Source of the DNA: Poindextera sp041691315
Lineage (GTDB): Bacteria; Pseudomonadota; Alphaproteobacteria; Caulobacterales; Caulobacteraceae
NCBI GenBank assembly: GCA_041691315.1
Contig: JBEPUW010000019.1
Coordinates: 1-64,000 of the forward strand
Direction: 5' to 3'
Length of the DNA stretch: 64,000 nucleotides
Position 1 is the first letter of the stretch, and each line of letters opens with the position of its first letter. The notes under the pieces were generated by a model, which ran no database searches, was not told the origin of the DNA, and saw only the letters and a program-made list of their open reading frames with translations. A program made the position numbers and the translations under genes. Below, in pieces: positions 32,270 through 40,657 of the stretch.

Positions 32270-33631
32270 ATGGCCGACGCCGCTTCCGCCGCGACGCGCA
32301 GCGACTGGCTGGCCCTGGTCCAGAAGACGCTTAAGGATAAGGATGTCGCCAGCCTGACCCGACGCACCGCCGACGGCCTGAGCATAGCGCCGCTGTACAC
32401 GGACGAAGACTCGCCGGTGGCTGCGCACCTTCAGTTCAATCCGCGCGACGCCGAGCGACCCTGGGATCTGCGCACGGCGACCGCCAATCCTAGCCCCGAC
32501 GCCGCCAATGCCGAAATACTGACCGACCTGGATGGCGGCGCGGCTTCGGTAGTGGTGCGCATCGATCCGACTGGCGCAAACGGCGTCGCGGTCGGATCGG
32601 CGGAGACGCTGGCGCGGGTGTTGAACGGCGTCATCCTGGAACTGGCCCCGGTCGGCATCGACGCGGGCTTCCTGGGCGTCCAGGCCGCCGACTGGCTGGC
32701 CGACGCCGGCAAGTCCTCGCCAACCGCGCAGCTGATGTTCCACCTGGATCCCTTGAGCGCCTTTGCCGAGGCCGGCCGCAGCCCCGGCCCGATCGAGGCG
32801 CACCTGATCGCCGGCGCCAATGCTGGGTCGCGGCTCAGCGCCACATATCCCAAGGCCAGCCTGTTCCTGGCCTCAGGGCGAGTCGTGCACGAAGCCGGCG
32901 GCGGCGCGGCCGACGAGTTGGGCTTCATGGCCGCCAGCGCGCTCGCCTACGCCAAGGCGCTGGCGCGCGCCGGAATGGACCTGAACGATGCCTTCGCCCG
33001 CATCACGCTGGGGCTCTCGGCCGACGCCCAGTATTTCACGACCATCGCCAAGCTGCGCGCCGCGCGGATCATCTGGGAACGGATCGTCCAGGCCTGCGGT
33101 GTCGAGGTTCCGGCGCGGATCGAGGCGCGCTCGTCAAGGCGCATGCTGGCCGCCGAGGATGTCTGGACCAACATGCTGCGCCTGACCATTGCCGGCTTCG
33201 GCGCGGCGACCGGCGGCGCCGACGCCGTGGTGCTGGGCGCCTTCACCGACCCGCTCGGCCTGCCGACCGCCTTCGCGCGGCGCCAGTCGCGCAACGCCCA
33301 GCTGGTCCTGATGGAGGAGGCCCATGTCGGCGCGGTCACCGATCCCGGTCGCGGGGCCTGGTTCATCGAATCCCTCACCGACCAGATCGCCCGCACCGGC
33401 TGGGCCTCGTTCCAGGCCATCGAGGCGGCCGGCGGCGTGGTGCGAGCGCTGGAGGCCGGGGTGGTGGCAAAAGAACGCGGCGTCGAGAGCGCCCAGGTCG
33501 GCGTCACCGTCTTCCCGAACCCGAACGATACGCCGCCGGCTGTGGAGATCGTGCACGCCGCCGACTTCGCTGTGGACGCGCCTTCGCCGCGGCTCCCCGG
33601 CCCGGACAGCATCTGCCCAGCGGTGGCCTAA
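32270..33631 (+). CDS. mutA: methylmalonyl-CoA mutase small subunit
   Basis: A 453-residue non-catalytic beta subunit of the B12-dependent mutase. It has the (beta/alpha)8 barrel of the family (PLYTDEDSPVA near residue 43, GFMAASALAYAKALARAGMD, ARIIWERIVQACG, RRMLAAEDVWTNMLRLTIAG and the ARNAQLVLMEEAHVGAVTDP-like SRNAQLVLMEEAHVG). There is no cobalamin-binding DxHxxG motif, as expected for MutA. It pairs with MutB encoded directly downstream; the stop of mutA and the start of mutB share one base (TAATG). Confidence 0.93.
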   Translation: MADAASAATRSDWLALVQKTLKDKDVASLTRRTADGLSIAPLYTDEDSPVAAHLQFNPRDAERPWDLRTATANPSPDAANAEILTDLDGGAASVVVRIDPTGANGVAVGSAETLARVLNGVILELAPVGIDAGFLGVQAADWLADAGKSSPTAQLMFHLDPLSAFAEAGRSPGPIEAHLIAGANAGSRLSATYPKASLFLASGRVVHEAGGGAADELGFMAASALAYAKALARAGMDLNDAFARITLGLSADAQYFTTIAKLRAARIIWERIVQACGVEVPARIEARSSRRMLAAEDVWTNMLRLTIAGFGAATGGADAVVLGAFTDPLGLPTAFARRQSRNAQLVLMEEAHVGAVTDPGRGAWFIESLTDQIARTGWASFQAIEAAGGVVRALEAGVVAKERGVESAQVGVTVFPNPNDTPPAVEIVHAADFAVDAPSPRLPGPDSICPAVA

Positions 33632-35904
33632 TGAGTTCGTTTCCAGACTTTTCGACGCTTGCTTTGGATGGTCCTTCTCCCCTTGCGGGAGAAGGTGGCC
33701 CCCGAAGGGGGTCGGATGAGGGGTCGCGCGGCGGTCCCGCAATGTCCGCCGAGCAAACCTCCGAACGGAGCGAGACCCCTCATCCGTCGGCTTCGCCACC
33801 ACCTTCTCCCGCAGGGGGAGAAGGGACGCTTACTTGGGAAACACCCGAAGGAATTTCGGTCAAGCCAGCCTACGACGCATCGGACATCGCCAACCTCTCC
33901 TTCCCCCAGTCCTATCCGGGCCTGACGCCGTTCGTGCGCGGCCCCTATCCAACCATGTACACGACCAACCCGTGGACCATTCGTCAGTATGCGGGGTTTT
34001 CCACCGCCGAGGAGTCCAACGCCTTCTACCGCCGCAACCTGGCCTCGGGGCAGAAAGGGCTGTCGGTGGCCTTCGACCTGGCCACCCACCGGGGTTACGA
34101 TTCCGACCATCCGCGCGTGGCCGGCGATGTCGGCATGGCCGGGGTGGCGATCGACTCCATTCTCGACATGCGCATCCTGTTTTCCGGCATCCCGCTGGAC
34201 GAGATGAGCGTGTCGATGACCATGAACGGCGCCGTGCTGCCGATCCTGGCCCTCTACATCATCGCCGCGGAGGAACAGGGCGTGGCGCCCACCAAGCTAG
34301 CCGGCACCATTCAGAACGACGTGCTGAAAGAGTTCATGGTGCGGAACACCTATATCTATCCGCCCGAACCCTCCCTGCGCATCGTCTCCGACATCATCGC
34401 CTATACCGCCGCCGAGATGCCGCGATTCAACTCCATCTCGATCTCCGGCTACCACATGCAGGAGGCCGGGGCCTCGCTCGACCTTGAGCTGGCCTACACC
34501 CTGGCCGACGGCATCGAGTACGTCCGTACCCGTGTCAATGCCGGCATGGATGTCGACGCCTTTGCGCCGCGGCTGTCCTTCTTCTGGAACGCCGGCATGA
34601 ACGCCTTCATGGAGATCGCCAAGCAGCGCGCGGCGCGGCTGCTCTGGGCCGAGCTGATGGCCGAGCACTTCCATCCCAAGGACCCCCGCTCGCTGATGCT
34701 GCGCGCCCATACCCAGACCAGCGGCTGGTCGCTGGCCGCCCAGGACGTCTTCACCAACGTGCCACGCACCGCCATCGAGGCCCTGGCGGCGGTCAGCGGC
34801 CAGACGCAGAGCCTGCACACCAACTCGCTGGACGAGGCGATTGCTCTGCCGACGGACTTTTCGGCCCGCATCGCCCGCAACACTCAGCTGATCCTGCAAA
34901 TAGAGACTGGCCAGACCGCGACCATCGACCCCTGGGGCGGTTCCTACTACGTCGAGCGCCTCACCGCCGATCTGGCCGCCCGCGCCCGCATCCACATCGA
35001 CGAGGTCGAGGCCCTTGGCGGCATGGCCAAGGCCATCGAACAGGGCCTGCCAAAGCTGCGCATCGAGGAAGCGGCCGCCCGCACCCAGGCGCGCATCGAT
35101 TCCGGCCGCCAGAGCCTGGTCGGGGTCAACCGCTACCGCACCAACACCTCCGAGCCGATCGCCACGCTGAAGGTCGACAACGCCCAGGTGCGCGCCAACC
35201 AGATCGCGCGGCTGGCCCAACTGCGCGCCGAGCGCGATCCGGCCGCGGTCGAGGCGGCGCTGACCGCGCTCACCAACGGCGCACGGGGCAACGGCAACCT
35301 GCTGGCGCTGTCCGTCGATGCCGCCCGCGCCAAGGCGACGGTGGGCGAGATCAGCCTGGCGCTGGAAAAAGCCTTCGGCCGCCACAGCGCCGAGATTCGC
35401 CTGTTGCGCGACGTCTATGCCGCCGAGGCCGGCCCCGACGCCAAGATGGCACGCGCCAAGGCCATGGTCGAAGCCTTCACCGCCGCCGACGGCCGGCCGC
35501 CCTCGGTGCTGATCGCCAAGCTCGGCCAGGACGGCCACGACCGCGGCCAGAAGGTGATCGCCACCGGTTTCGCCGACCTGGGCTTCACGGTGGACGTCGG
35601 CCCGCTGTTCGCCACCCCGGCCGAGGCCGCCGCGGACGCCGCGCGCACCAACGTCCACGTGCTGGGCGTCTCGTCGCTGGCCGCCGGGCATCTGACCCTG
35701 GTTCCCGAACTGAGGAGCGAACTCGAGCGGCTGGATCGCAAGGACATCATGCTGGTCGTCGGCGGCGTCATCCCCGACGAAGACCTGGCCGTCCTGGAAG
35801 CGGAAGGCGTCGCCGCCGTCTTCCAGCCCGGCACCGTGCTGGCCGAAGCGGCGATGCGGTTGCTGGATGAGCTGAATCGGCGCCTAGGCTACGCGCAAGG
35901 ATAG
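33631..35904 (+). CDS. mutB: methylmalonyl-CoA mutase large subunit with in-frame repeat insertion
   Basis: A 757-residue catalytic subunit converting (R)-methylmalonyl-CoA to succinyl-CoA with adenosylcobalamin. Residues 1-14 are a native-like start (SSFPDFSTLALDG). Residues about 15-65 are encoded by a palindromic repeat (PSPLAGEGGPRRGSDEG, then PSASPPPSPAGGEG). From TPEGISVKPAYDASDIANLS the normal family sequence resumes (TMYTTNPWTIRQYAGFSTAE, DLATHRGYDSDHPRVAGDVG, GTIQNDVLKEFMVRNTYIYP). The C-terminal cobalamin domain has KLGQDGHDRGQKVIA with the DxHxxG histidine near residue 635. Total length is slightly above usual because of the insertion. The TAATG overlap with mutA supports the chosen start; an ATG inside the repeat (33742) is an alternative. 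Confidence 0.93.
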   Translation: MSSFPDFSTLALDGPSPLAGEGGPRRGSDEGSRGGPAMSAEQTSERSETPHPSASPPPSPAGGEGTLTWETPEGISVKPAYDASDIANLSFPQSYPGLTPFVRGPYPTMYTTNPWTIRQYAGFSTAEESNAFYRRNLASGQKGLSVAFDLATHRGYDSDHPRVAGDVGMAGVAIDSILDMRILFSGIPLDEMSVSMTMNGAVLPILALYIIAAEEQGVAPTKLAGTIQNDVLKEFMVRNTYIYPPEPSLRIVSDIIAYTAAEMPRFNSISISGYHMQEAGASLDLELAYTLADGIEYVRTRVNAGMDVDAFAPRLSFFWNAGMNAFMEIAKQRAARLLWAELMAEHFHPKDPRSLMLRAHTQTSGWSLAAQDVFTNVPRTAIEALAAVSGQTQSLHTNSLDEAIALPTDFSARIARNTQLILQIETGQTATIDPWGGSYYVERLTADLAARARIHIDEVEALGGMAKAIEQGLPKLRIEEAAARTQARIDSGRQSLVGVNRYRTNTSEPIATLKVDNAQVRANQIARLAQLRAERDPAAVEAALTALTNGARGNGNLLALSVDAARAKATVGEISLALEKAFGRHSAEIRLLRDVYAAEAGPDAKMARAKAMVEAFTAADGRPPSVLIAKLGQDGHDRGQKVIATGFADLGFTVDVGPLFATPAEAAADAARTNVHVLGVSSLAAGHLTLVPELRSELERLDRKDIMLVVGGVIPDEDLAVLEAEGVAAVFQPGTVLAEAAMRLLDELNRRLGYAQG
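33671..33831. repeat. palindromic repeat inserted in the mutB coding sequence
   Basis: The left part ccttctccccttgcggga / gaaggt forms a hairpin, then gtcggatgaggggtcgcg. The right part is the inverted set (gagacccctcatccgtcggc, ccttctcccgcagggggaga). It is the same family as the element at 20736-21020 and spans about 160 bp without a stop in the mutB frame. It therefore contributes about 50 residues near the N-terminus of the enzyme. Confidence 0.85.
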
Positions 35905-35928
35905 CTTCAGGCGGAAAGACTTCAGAGG

Positions 35929-36549
35929 ATGACGAGGCTCGGTCTCTACGCGGCGATCCTTTGCCTCTTCCTGCCGGCGGCCAACCTGACCTGGGCGGCC
36001 GCACCGGCCCTCACCCTCGTCGACGCCCGCCCTGACGCGGAGAAGACCACCCACACGCTCTCGGATTCCATCTGGTCCTGCGATTTCGGGGTCTATGCGC
36101 TGGGGGACGACCTGGCCCGCCAGCAGCCGGCTGCGCCGCGGCTGGACCGCATCGTCGGGCTGAAGGCGGACCTGACGCGCGGCCTTGGCGATCGCTTGGG
36201 CGCGCGTACGATCACCGTCGACCACTACAACCTCTACCTCAACCTGACCGCCTCTCAGTCGGGCGTCTCGCCGGACGGCCCGCTCGGCGCCTTGTCGCCG
36301 CAGACCCAGACGCGCGAAGCCAAGTGCTCGCGCGACAAGATGACCGCCGGCTGGTTCGACGGGTCCGAACTCTCCACCCCCTACCCGCCCTATATCGTCG
36401 AGATGGAGGTCGAGTTGGACGGCCGGCGCCACAAGGTTCGCACAGTCGTCTCGACCCACAAGGACGTGGCCCAGCTCGACATCATCCAGGCCGCCTTCGC
36501 CCAGGCCAACGCCGCTCTGATCGCCGAACTGGAGAAGGGTTTGCCTTGA
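35929..36549 (+). CDS. exported hypothetical protein, 206 aa
   Basis: A signal peptide (LGLYAAILCLFLPAANLTWA) precedes a beta-rich domain. Features: LTLVDARPDAEKTTHTLSDS, SCDFGVYALGDD, a central helix KADLTRGLGDRLGARTITVD, YNLYLNLTASQSG, AKCSRDKMTAGWFDGSELST and EVELDGRRHKVRTVVST, ending in a helix. The pattern (strand, DH, strand around TITVDHYNLYLN) resembles periplasmic proteins that follow metabolic operons, but I cannot name it. It starts 24 nt after mutB, so it may be co-transcribed. Function unknown. Confidence 0.65.
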   Translation: MTRLGLYAAILCLFLPAANLTWAAAPALTLVDARPDAEKTTHTLSDSIWSCDFGVYALGDDLARQQPAAPRLDRIVGLKADLTRGLGDRLGARTITVDHYNLYLNLTASQSGVSPDGPLGALSPQTQTREAKCSRDKMTAGWFDGSELSTPYPPYIVEMEVELDGRRHKVRTVVSTHKDVAQLDIIQAAFAQANAALIAELEKGLP

Positions 36550-36573
36550 TCCACTGGTCGCAGAGGGGATGCC

Positions 36574-36651
36574 AAATTGGGGACACGTACGGCTCCCCAA
36601 GGCCGGCGTGTTGCTCTGATGGGCTAGGGGAGCCGTACATGTCCCCAATTT
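36574..36651. repeat. 25-bp inverted repeat between convergent genes
   Basis: The arm starting aaattggggacacgtacggc (36574-36598) is complementary, with one mismatch, to 36627-36651, giving a long hairpin with a 28-nt loop. The ggggacatgtacggctcccc core is a repeat type I know from many proteobacterial genomes. It lies between the convergent genes ending at 36549 and 36662 and probably also acts as a transcription terminator, though no T-tract is present. Confidence 0.75.
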
Positions 36652-36661
36652 CCCGCGAAGC

Positions 36662-37723
36662 TCAGGCCGCGCCCGCCAGCCAGGCGCCGTCCTTGAGCAC
36701 GGTCTCATAGAAGCGCTCGCCCATGCGGCGATAACCGGCCGCGTTCGGGTGGAGGTCGTCAGGCAGGTCGGGCGCGTCGGCCACGTTGAACAGCGCCAGG
36801 CCCGACAGGTAGCGGATCGCCCGGTCGCCGGCCTTGGCGCGCGTCTCAACCACGTTTTCAAGCAACTCGCGCATGCGGCTGAGCGACGGTCCGCCGGCGG
36901 ACCCCTCGCTCTCGCGGCTGGCGGAATAGATCGGCGAGACGATCATCAGCGGCGTGGTCGGATGCTTCTCACGGATGATCGAGATCATCGAATGGGCGGA
37001 GTCCAGGAAGGTGCGCTCCTTCAGCATGCCCTCGGAATACACATTGATGCCCAGCTTGAGCACGATCCCATCAGCCCGCTGGTCGCGGATGGCGCGGGCG
37101 GCCAGACCCGAGAGCAGGCAGGACCCGGCCCAGCCCAGGTTCAGATGCGCCATGTCGGCCAGGCTCGATGCCACCGCCGGCCAGGCGCCGGAGGAGCCGT
37201 CCGCCTCCATGCAATGGGAAATGGAGCTGCCGTGGAAGACCAGCCGGCGCCGGTCGTCCGGCCAGGCGGCCCAATGGGCGCCGTCGTCCAGCTCGACCGC
37301 AGTGATCGAGACGGTGGCCACCTGCGGCAGCCACAGCTCGAGCGTCTTTTCACCGGCCGGCAGGTCGTCGAAGACGATCGTGGCGTGCTCATCGCCCTCG
37401 GTGCGGCCCTCGGCGGTCAGTCGCGCGCCGCCCTGCGCCGGCTTGCGCTCCCATAAGCGGCCGTCGACATAGAGTTCGTAATTGGCCTGGCGATCGGCGC
37501 CGACCGCCTGCCTTTGAGTTGAGCCCAGGCGAAGGCTGCGCGAGTCCGTGGTCAGCCGCAGCCGCACGCCGGCCGCGCAGGAGGCCACCCAGCGGGTGAA
37601 GGGATCGAGAAAGGTCAGGTCCTCAAGCGGAAACCGCACCGGCTGCACCGCGCCCGGCCGGCGGCGCAGGTCCACCTCGCCTTCCAGAAGCTCGCCCAGG
37701 ACGCTCAGATCAATGGCTTGCAT
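36662..37723 (-). CDS. SGNH/GDSL-type hydrolase with N-terminal beta-sandwich domain
   Basis: A 353-residue cytosolic esterase-like protein. Residues about 20-165 are a beta-sandwich (VRLRLTTDSRSLRLGSTQRQ, ANYELYVDGRLWERKPAQGG, EKTLELWLPQVATVSITAVE). Residues about 165-345 are an SGNH domain with block I HGSSISHC (GDSL-like Ser), block III GIVLKLGINVYSEG (the Gly-x-Asn region) and block V DDLHPNAAGYRRMG (Asp/His pair). The jelly-roll plus SGNH layout recalls CE2-type carbohydrate esterases. Substrate unknown; no signal peptide. It converges with the exported protein at 36549. Confidence 0.8.
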   Translation of the reverse strand: MQAIDLSVLGELLEGEVDLRRRPGAVQPVRFPLEDLTFLDPFTRWVASCAAGVRLRLTTDSRSLRLGSTQRQAVGADRQANYELYVDGRLWERKPAQGGARLTAEGRTEGDEHATIVFDDLPAGEKTLELWLPQVATVSITAVELDDGAHWAAWPDDRRRLVFHGSSISHCMEADGSSGAWPAVASSLADMAHLNLGWAGSCLLSGLAARAIRDQRADGIVLKLGINVYSEGMLKERTFLDSAHSMISIIREKHPTTPLMIVSPIYSASRESEGSAGGPSLSRMRELLENVVETRAKAGDRAIRYLSGLALFNVADAPDLPDDLHPNAAGYRRMGERFYETVLKDGAWLAGAA

Positions 37724-37800
37724 GGTGGTCTCCCCGGCCTCTATTCAAACCGCGCGCCTCCGGCAAAACAAGGGGCGAGCAAGGGGTGGAGCGGCAGGTC

Positions 37801-39660
37801 ATGAGCACTCTCGACGAGGCGCGCCGGCTGGTCGCCGAGGACGACCGCCAGGACTTCGACTTCGCCAGCCACGGCTTCATCGCCACCCGCGCCGATCCGG
37901 TGATCCGACGCGCCGACGGACGCGCCGCCTTCGACCTGTCGTCCTATGGATTCCTCGATGGCGCGGCGCCCGACACCGCCAATCCCAGCCTGTGGCGCCA
38001 GGCGCAAATCCTGACCAAGCACGGTCTCTTCAAAGTGGCCGAGCGCATCTATCAGGTGCGCGGCTTCGACGTCTCCACCGTCACCTTCATCGACGCCGGC
38101 GCGGGCTGGATCGTGGTCGATCCGCTGACCACGGTCGAGGTGGCGCGCGCGGCCCTGGACCTGGCCCAGCAGCACGTGGCCGAGAAACCGGTGCTGGCGG
38201 TGATCTATTCGCACAGCCACGTCGACCACTATGGCGGCGTTGGCGGCGTGATCACCGCGGCCGATGCGGCGGCCGGCAGGGTGAAGGTGATCGCGCCCGA
38301 AGGCTTTCTCGAACACGCGGTCTCGGAGAACATCATCGCCGGCCCGGCCATGCTGCGCCGCGCCCGCTTTCAGTTCGGCCACACCTTGCCGCGCGGGGCG
38401 GAGGGCGAGATGACCTCGGGCCTCGGCCCCTGCCCGTCCATGGGCACCCTGTCGCTGATCGCGCCCACCGACCTGGTCACGCACACCGGCCAGGAGATCA
38501 CCGTCGGCGACGTCACGATGGTTTTCCAGCTGACCCCTGGCACGGAGGCGCCGGCGGAGATGAACTTTCACCTGCCGCAGTTCCGCGCCGTCTTCATGGC
38601 CGAGAACGCCAACCTGACCATGCACAACCTGTTGCCGGCCAGAGGCGCGCTGGTGCGCGACGCCAAGGCCTGGGCCGACTATCTGACCGAATCCATCCGC
38701 CTATTCGGGCCGGTCAGCGACGTGATGTTCGCCGCCCACGGCATCCCGCGCTTTGGCCAGGCCGAGATCACCACCTTTCTGACCAACCACCGCGACGCCT
38801 ACAAATTCCTGCACGACCAGTCGGTCAGGCTGATGAACACTGGCCTGACCGGCCCCGAGATCGCCGAGGTGCTGGCCCTGCCGCAGGTGCTGGCCAGGCA
38901 GTGGTTCAACCGCGGCTACTACGGCACCATGAGCCACAACGCCAAGGCCATCTATCAGCGCTATCTGGGCTGGTACGACGCCAATCCGGCCAACCTGAAC
39001 CCCCTGCCGCCGGAGCCGGCCGCCAAGAAGTACGTCGCGGCCATGGGCGGCGCGGAGGCCGTGATGGCGCAGGCCGATACGGCCGTGCAAGCCGGCGAGC
39101 TGCGCTGGGCGGCGACGCTGCTGAACCACGTGGTGTTCGCCGACGACGCCAACACCACCGCCCGCGAAAAACTGGCGGCGATCTATACCGAACTCGGTTT
39201 CGAGTCCGAGGCCGGCACCTGGCGCAACATCTACCTGACCGGCGCCCAGGAGCTGCGCAGCGGCCCGGCGCCGTTGCCGGGGGCGGGCTTCAGCCCCGAT
39301 GTGCTGGCGGCGACCACCACGCCGATGCTGCTGGATTTCGCCGCCGTGCGGGTCAATCCGGACAAGGCCGCCGCGCGCGCCTTTAAGATCAACCTGCTGC
39401 TGACAGATCGCGATGAGCAGGTTCTGATCACCGTCGAGAATGGGGTGCTGGTGCATGAGTTCGGCGTGCACGAGGTCGGGGCCGGCGCAACCGTGCGCAT
39501 GAAACGGCCCGACCTACTGATGACCTTGTTCGCCGGCATCCCGCTGGCGGCGCGCGTCGAGTCCGGCGACATCCTCATCGAGGGCGATGCGTCCCTCTAC
39601 CCCGCCCTGATCGACCTGATCGAACCCCTGACCCCGAACTTTCCGGTGGTCACGCCTTAA
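37801..39660 (+). CDS. alkyl sulfatase, metallo-beta-lactamase superfamily
   Basis: A 619-residue enzyme cleaving primary or secondary alkyl sulfates (SdsA/BDS1/YjcS group). The catalytic zinc motif SHSHVDHYGGVGG (HxHxDH) is at about residues 136-148; MNFHLPQFRAVFMAEN, containing metal ligands, follows. The alkylsulfatase dimerisation domain (LARQWFNRGYYGTMSHNAKA, RYLGWYDANPANLNPLPP) and the C-terminal SCP2-like domain (PMLLDFAAVRVNPDKAAARA, DLLMTLFAGIPL) complete the family order. It lacks a signal peptide, unlike SdsA1. A GTG at 37786 is an alternative start; the ATG is preferred for the GGTGGAGCGG upstream. It is divergent from the SGNH hydrolase. Confidence 0.9.
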   Translation: MSTLDEARRLVAEDDRQDFDFASHGFIATRADPVIRRADGRAAFDLSSYGFLDGAAPDTANPSLWRQAQILTKHGLFKVAERIYQVRGFDVSTVTFIDAGAGWIVVDPLTTVEVARAALDLAQQHVAEKPVLAVIYSHSHVDHYGGVGGVITAADAAAGRVKVIAPEGFLEHAVSENIIAGPAMLRRARFQFGHTLPRGAEGEMTSGLGPCPSMGTLSLIAPTDLVTHTGQEITVGDVTMVFQLTPGTEAPAEMNFHLPQFRAVFMAENANLTMHNLLPARGALVRDAKAWADYLTESIRLFGPVSDVMFAAHGIPRFGQAEITTFLTNHRDAYKFLHDQSVRLMNTGLTGPEIAEVLALPQVLARQWFNRGYYGTMSHNAKAIYQRYLGWYDANPANLNPLPPEPAAKKYVAAMGGAEAVMAQADTAVQAGELRWAATLLNHVVFADDANTTAREKLAAIYTELGFESEAGTWRNIYLTGAQELRSGPAPLPGAGFSPDVLAATTTPMLLDFAAVRVNPDKAAARAFKINLLLTDRDEQVLITVENGVLVHEFGVHEVGAGATVRMKRPDLLMTLFAGIPLAARVESGDILIEGDASLYPALIDLIEPLTPNFPVVTP

Positions 39661-39667
39661 TTTTTTT

Positions 39668-39797
39668 CCGTCATCGCCCGGCTTGTCCGGGCGACCCATG
39701 AACACCGAAGTCAACAATGTTCATGGGCGGTCGGGCGCCGCGCACACTCACGTTCGCTGGTGTTCATGGGTGGCCCGAACAAGTCGGGCCATGACGG
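39668..39797. repeat. 130-bp repeat with 39-bp inverted ends
   Basis: The left arm 39668-39706 (ccgtcatcgcccggcttg, then tccgggcgacccatgaacacc) and right arm 39759-39797 (its inverted copy with a few mismatches) enclose a 52-bp centre that repeats ttcatgggcggtcgggc. Each arm also folds on itself (cgcccggcttgtccgggcg). It fills the gap between the convergent alkylsulfatase and MBL-fold genes and likely terminates both. Confidence 0.75.
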
Positions 39798-39815
39798 TTA
39801 GGGGTAGGCCGCGCC

Positions 39816-40646
39816 TTATTTCGCCGCCACGCTCGCGGACGTCAGATCGTCGCCCAGGACGATCTCGCCGCTGAAATGCGGCCGGGCGAATTCGCGCCAC
39901 TGGTCTTCCTGGCCGGGCGCCAGGTTGGGCACGTAGTGGGTGAGCATCAGGGTGCGCACCCCGGCGCGCTGGGCGGTCTGCGCCGCCTGCTCGACAGTAG
40001 AGTGGTAGTCGAGAATGTCTTGTAGCCGCTGCATCGGCACACGTCTGAGCAGGTCGTCGCGGATCACCGTCTGCACATAGATGTCGGCGCCTTTGCACAG
40101 CGCGTCGAGCCCAGGGCAGGGCACCGTGTCGCCGGCCAGGGCCACGACGCCGCCAGCCTGCTCGATGCGGTAGCCAAGGGTCGGGAAGACCGGCGAATGG
40201 TCGGTCTGGTGCGCCGAGATCGCGCAGTCGCCGACCATGAACCGATCGCCCGGCTCAAGCTCAGTGGTCTCGACCACCGGCCCCGCGTTCAGGTCGGCAT
40301 GGTGGTCGATACGGTATTTGACGTCGAAGGCCAGCATGGCCAGCGTCGCCTCGACCAGGGCCTTGGCGCCCTTGGGGCCGAACACCTTCAGCGGAACCGG
40401 TGCGGTGTTCATCACCCAATAGCTGGTGATGATGTCGTTCAGGTCGGTGATGTGGTCGGAGTGCATGTGGGTGAGCAGCACCGCCGAGATCGCCGACGGC
40501 GCCACGCCGGCCGCCGCCAGCCGCATGACCACGCCGCGGCCGCAGTCGGCCAGCAGGTTCACAGCCCCTGCCCTGACCAGGGTCGCCGGCCCGGCCCGGT
40601 TGGGGCTGGGAATGGGCGAGCCGGTGCCCAGCAAAATCACGTCCAT
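39816..40646 (-). CDS. MBL-fold hydrolase (RNase Z/arylsulfatase-like)
   Basis: A 276-residue metallo-beta-lactamase-fold enzyme starting MDVILLGTGSPIPSPNRAGP, the characteristic start of RNase Z/AtsA-type hydrolases. The metal motif is H60-x-H62-x-D64-H65 (LLTHMHSDHITDL). Further ligands are in the DHSPVFPTLGYRIE and VVALAGDTVPCPGL regions and the final THYVPN. It lies in a catabolic operon with a serine hydrolase and an SDR, so it is more likely a metabolic hydrolase (such as a lactonase or arylsulfatase) than an RNase. An AAAGGACC ribosome binding site precedes the start. Last gene of the operon starting at 43175. Confidence 0.85.
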   Translation of the reverse strand: MDVILLGTGSPIPSPNRAGPATLVRAGAVNLLADCGRGVVMRLAAAGVAPSAISAVLLTHMHSDHITDLNDIITSYWVMNTAPVPLKVFGPKGAKALVEATLAMLAFDVKYRIDHHADLNAGPVVETTELEPGDRFMVGDCAISAHQTDHSPVFPTLGYRIEQAGGVVALAGDTVPCPGLDALCKGADIYVQTVIRDDLLRRVPMQRLQDILDYHSTVEQAAQTAQRAGVRTLMLTHYVPNLAPGQEDQWREFARPHFSGEIVLGDDLTSASVAAK

Positions 40647-40657
40647 GAAAGGTCCTT

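Noticed and set aside
34297..35691. Long minus-strand frame of 464 codons inside mutB
   Set aside because: Shadow of the mutB gene; Gly/His/Arg-rich composition without family features.
39816..40646. Assignment as ribonuclease Z
   Set aside because: The LLGTGS start and HxHxDH motif are shared by several hydrolases; the operon context is catabolic, so a tRNA-processing role was not adopted.
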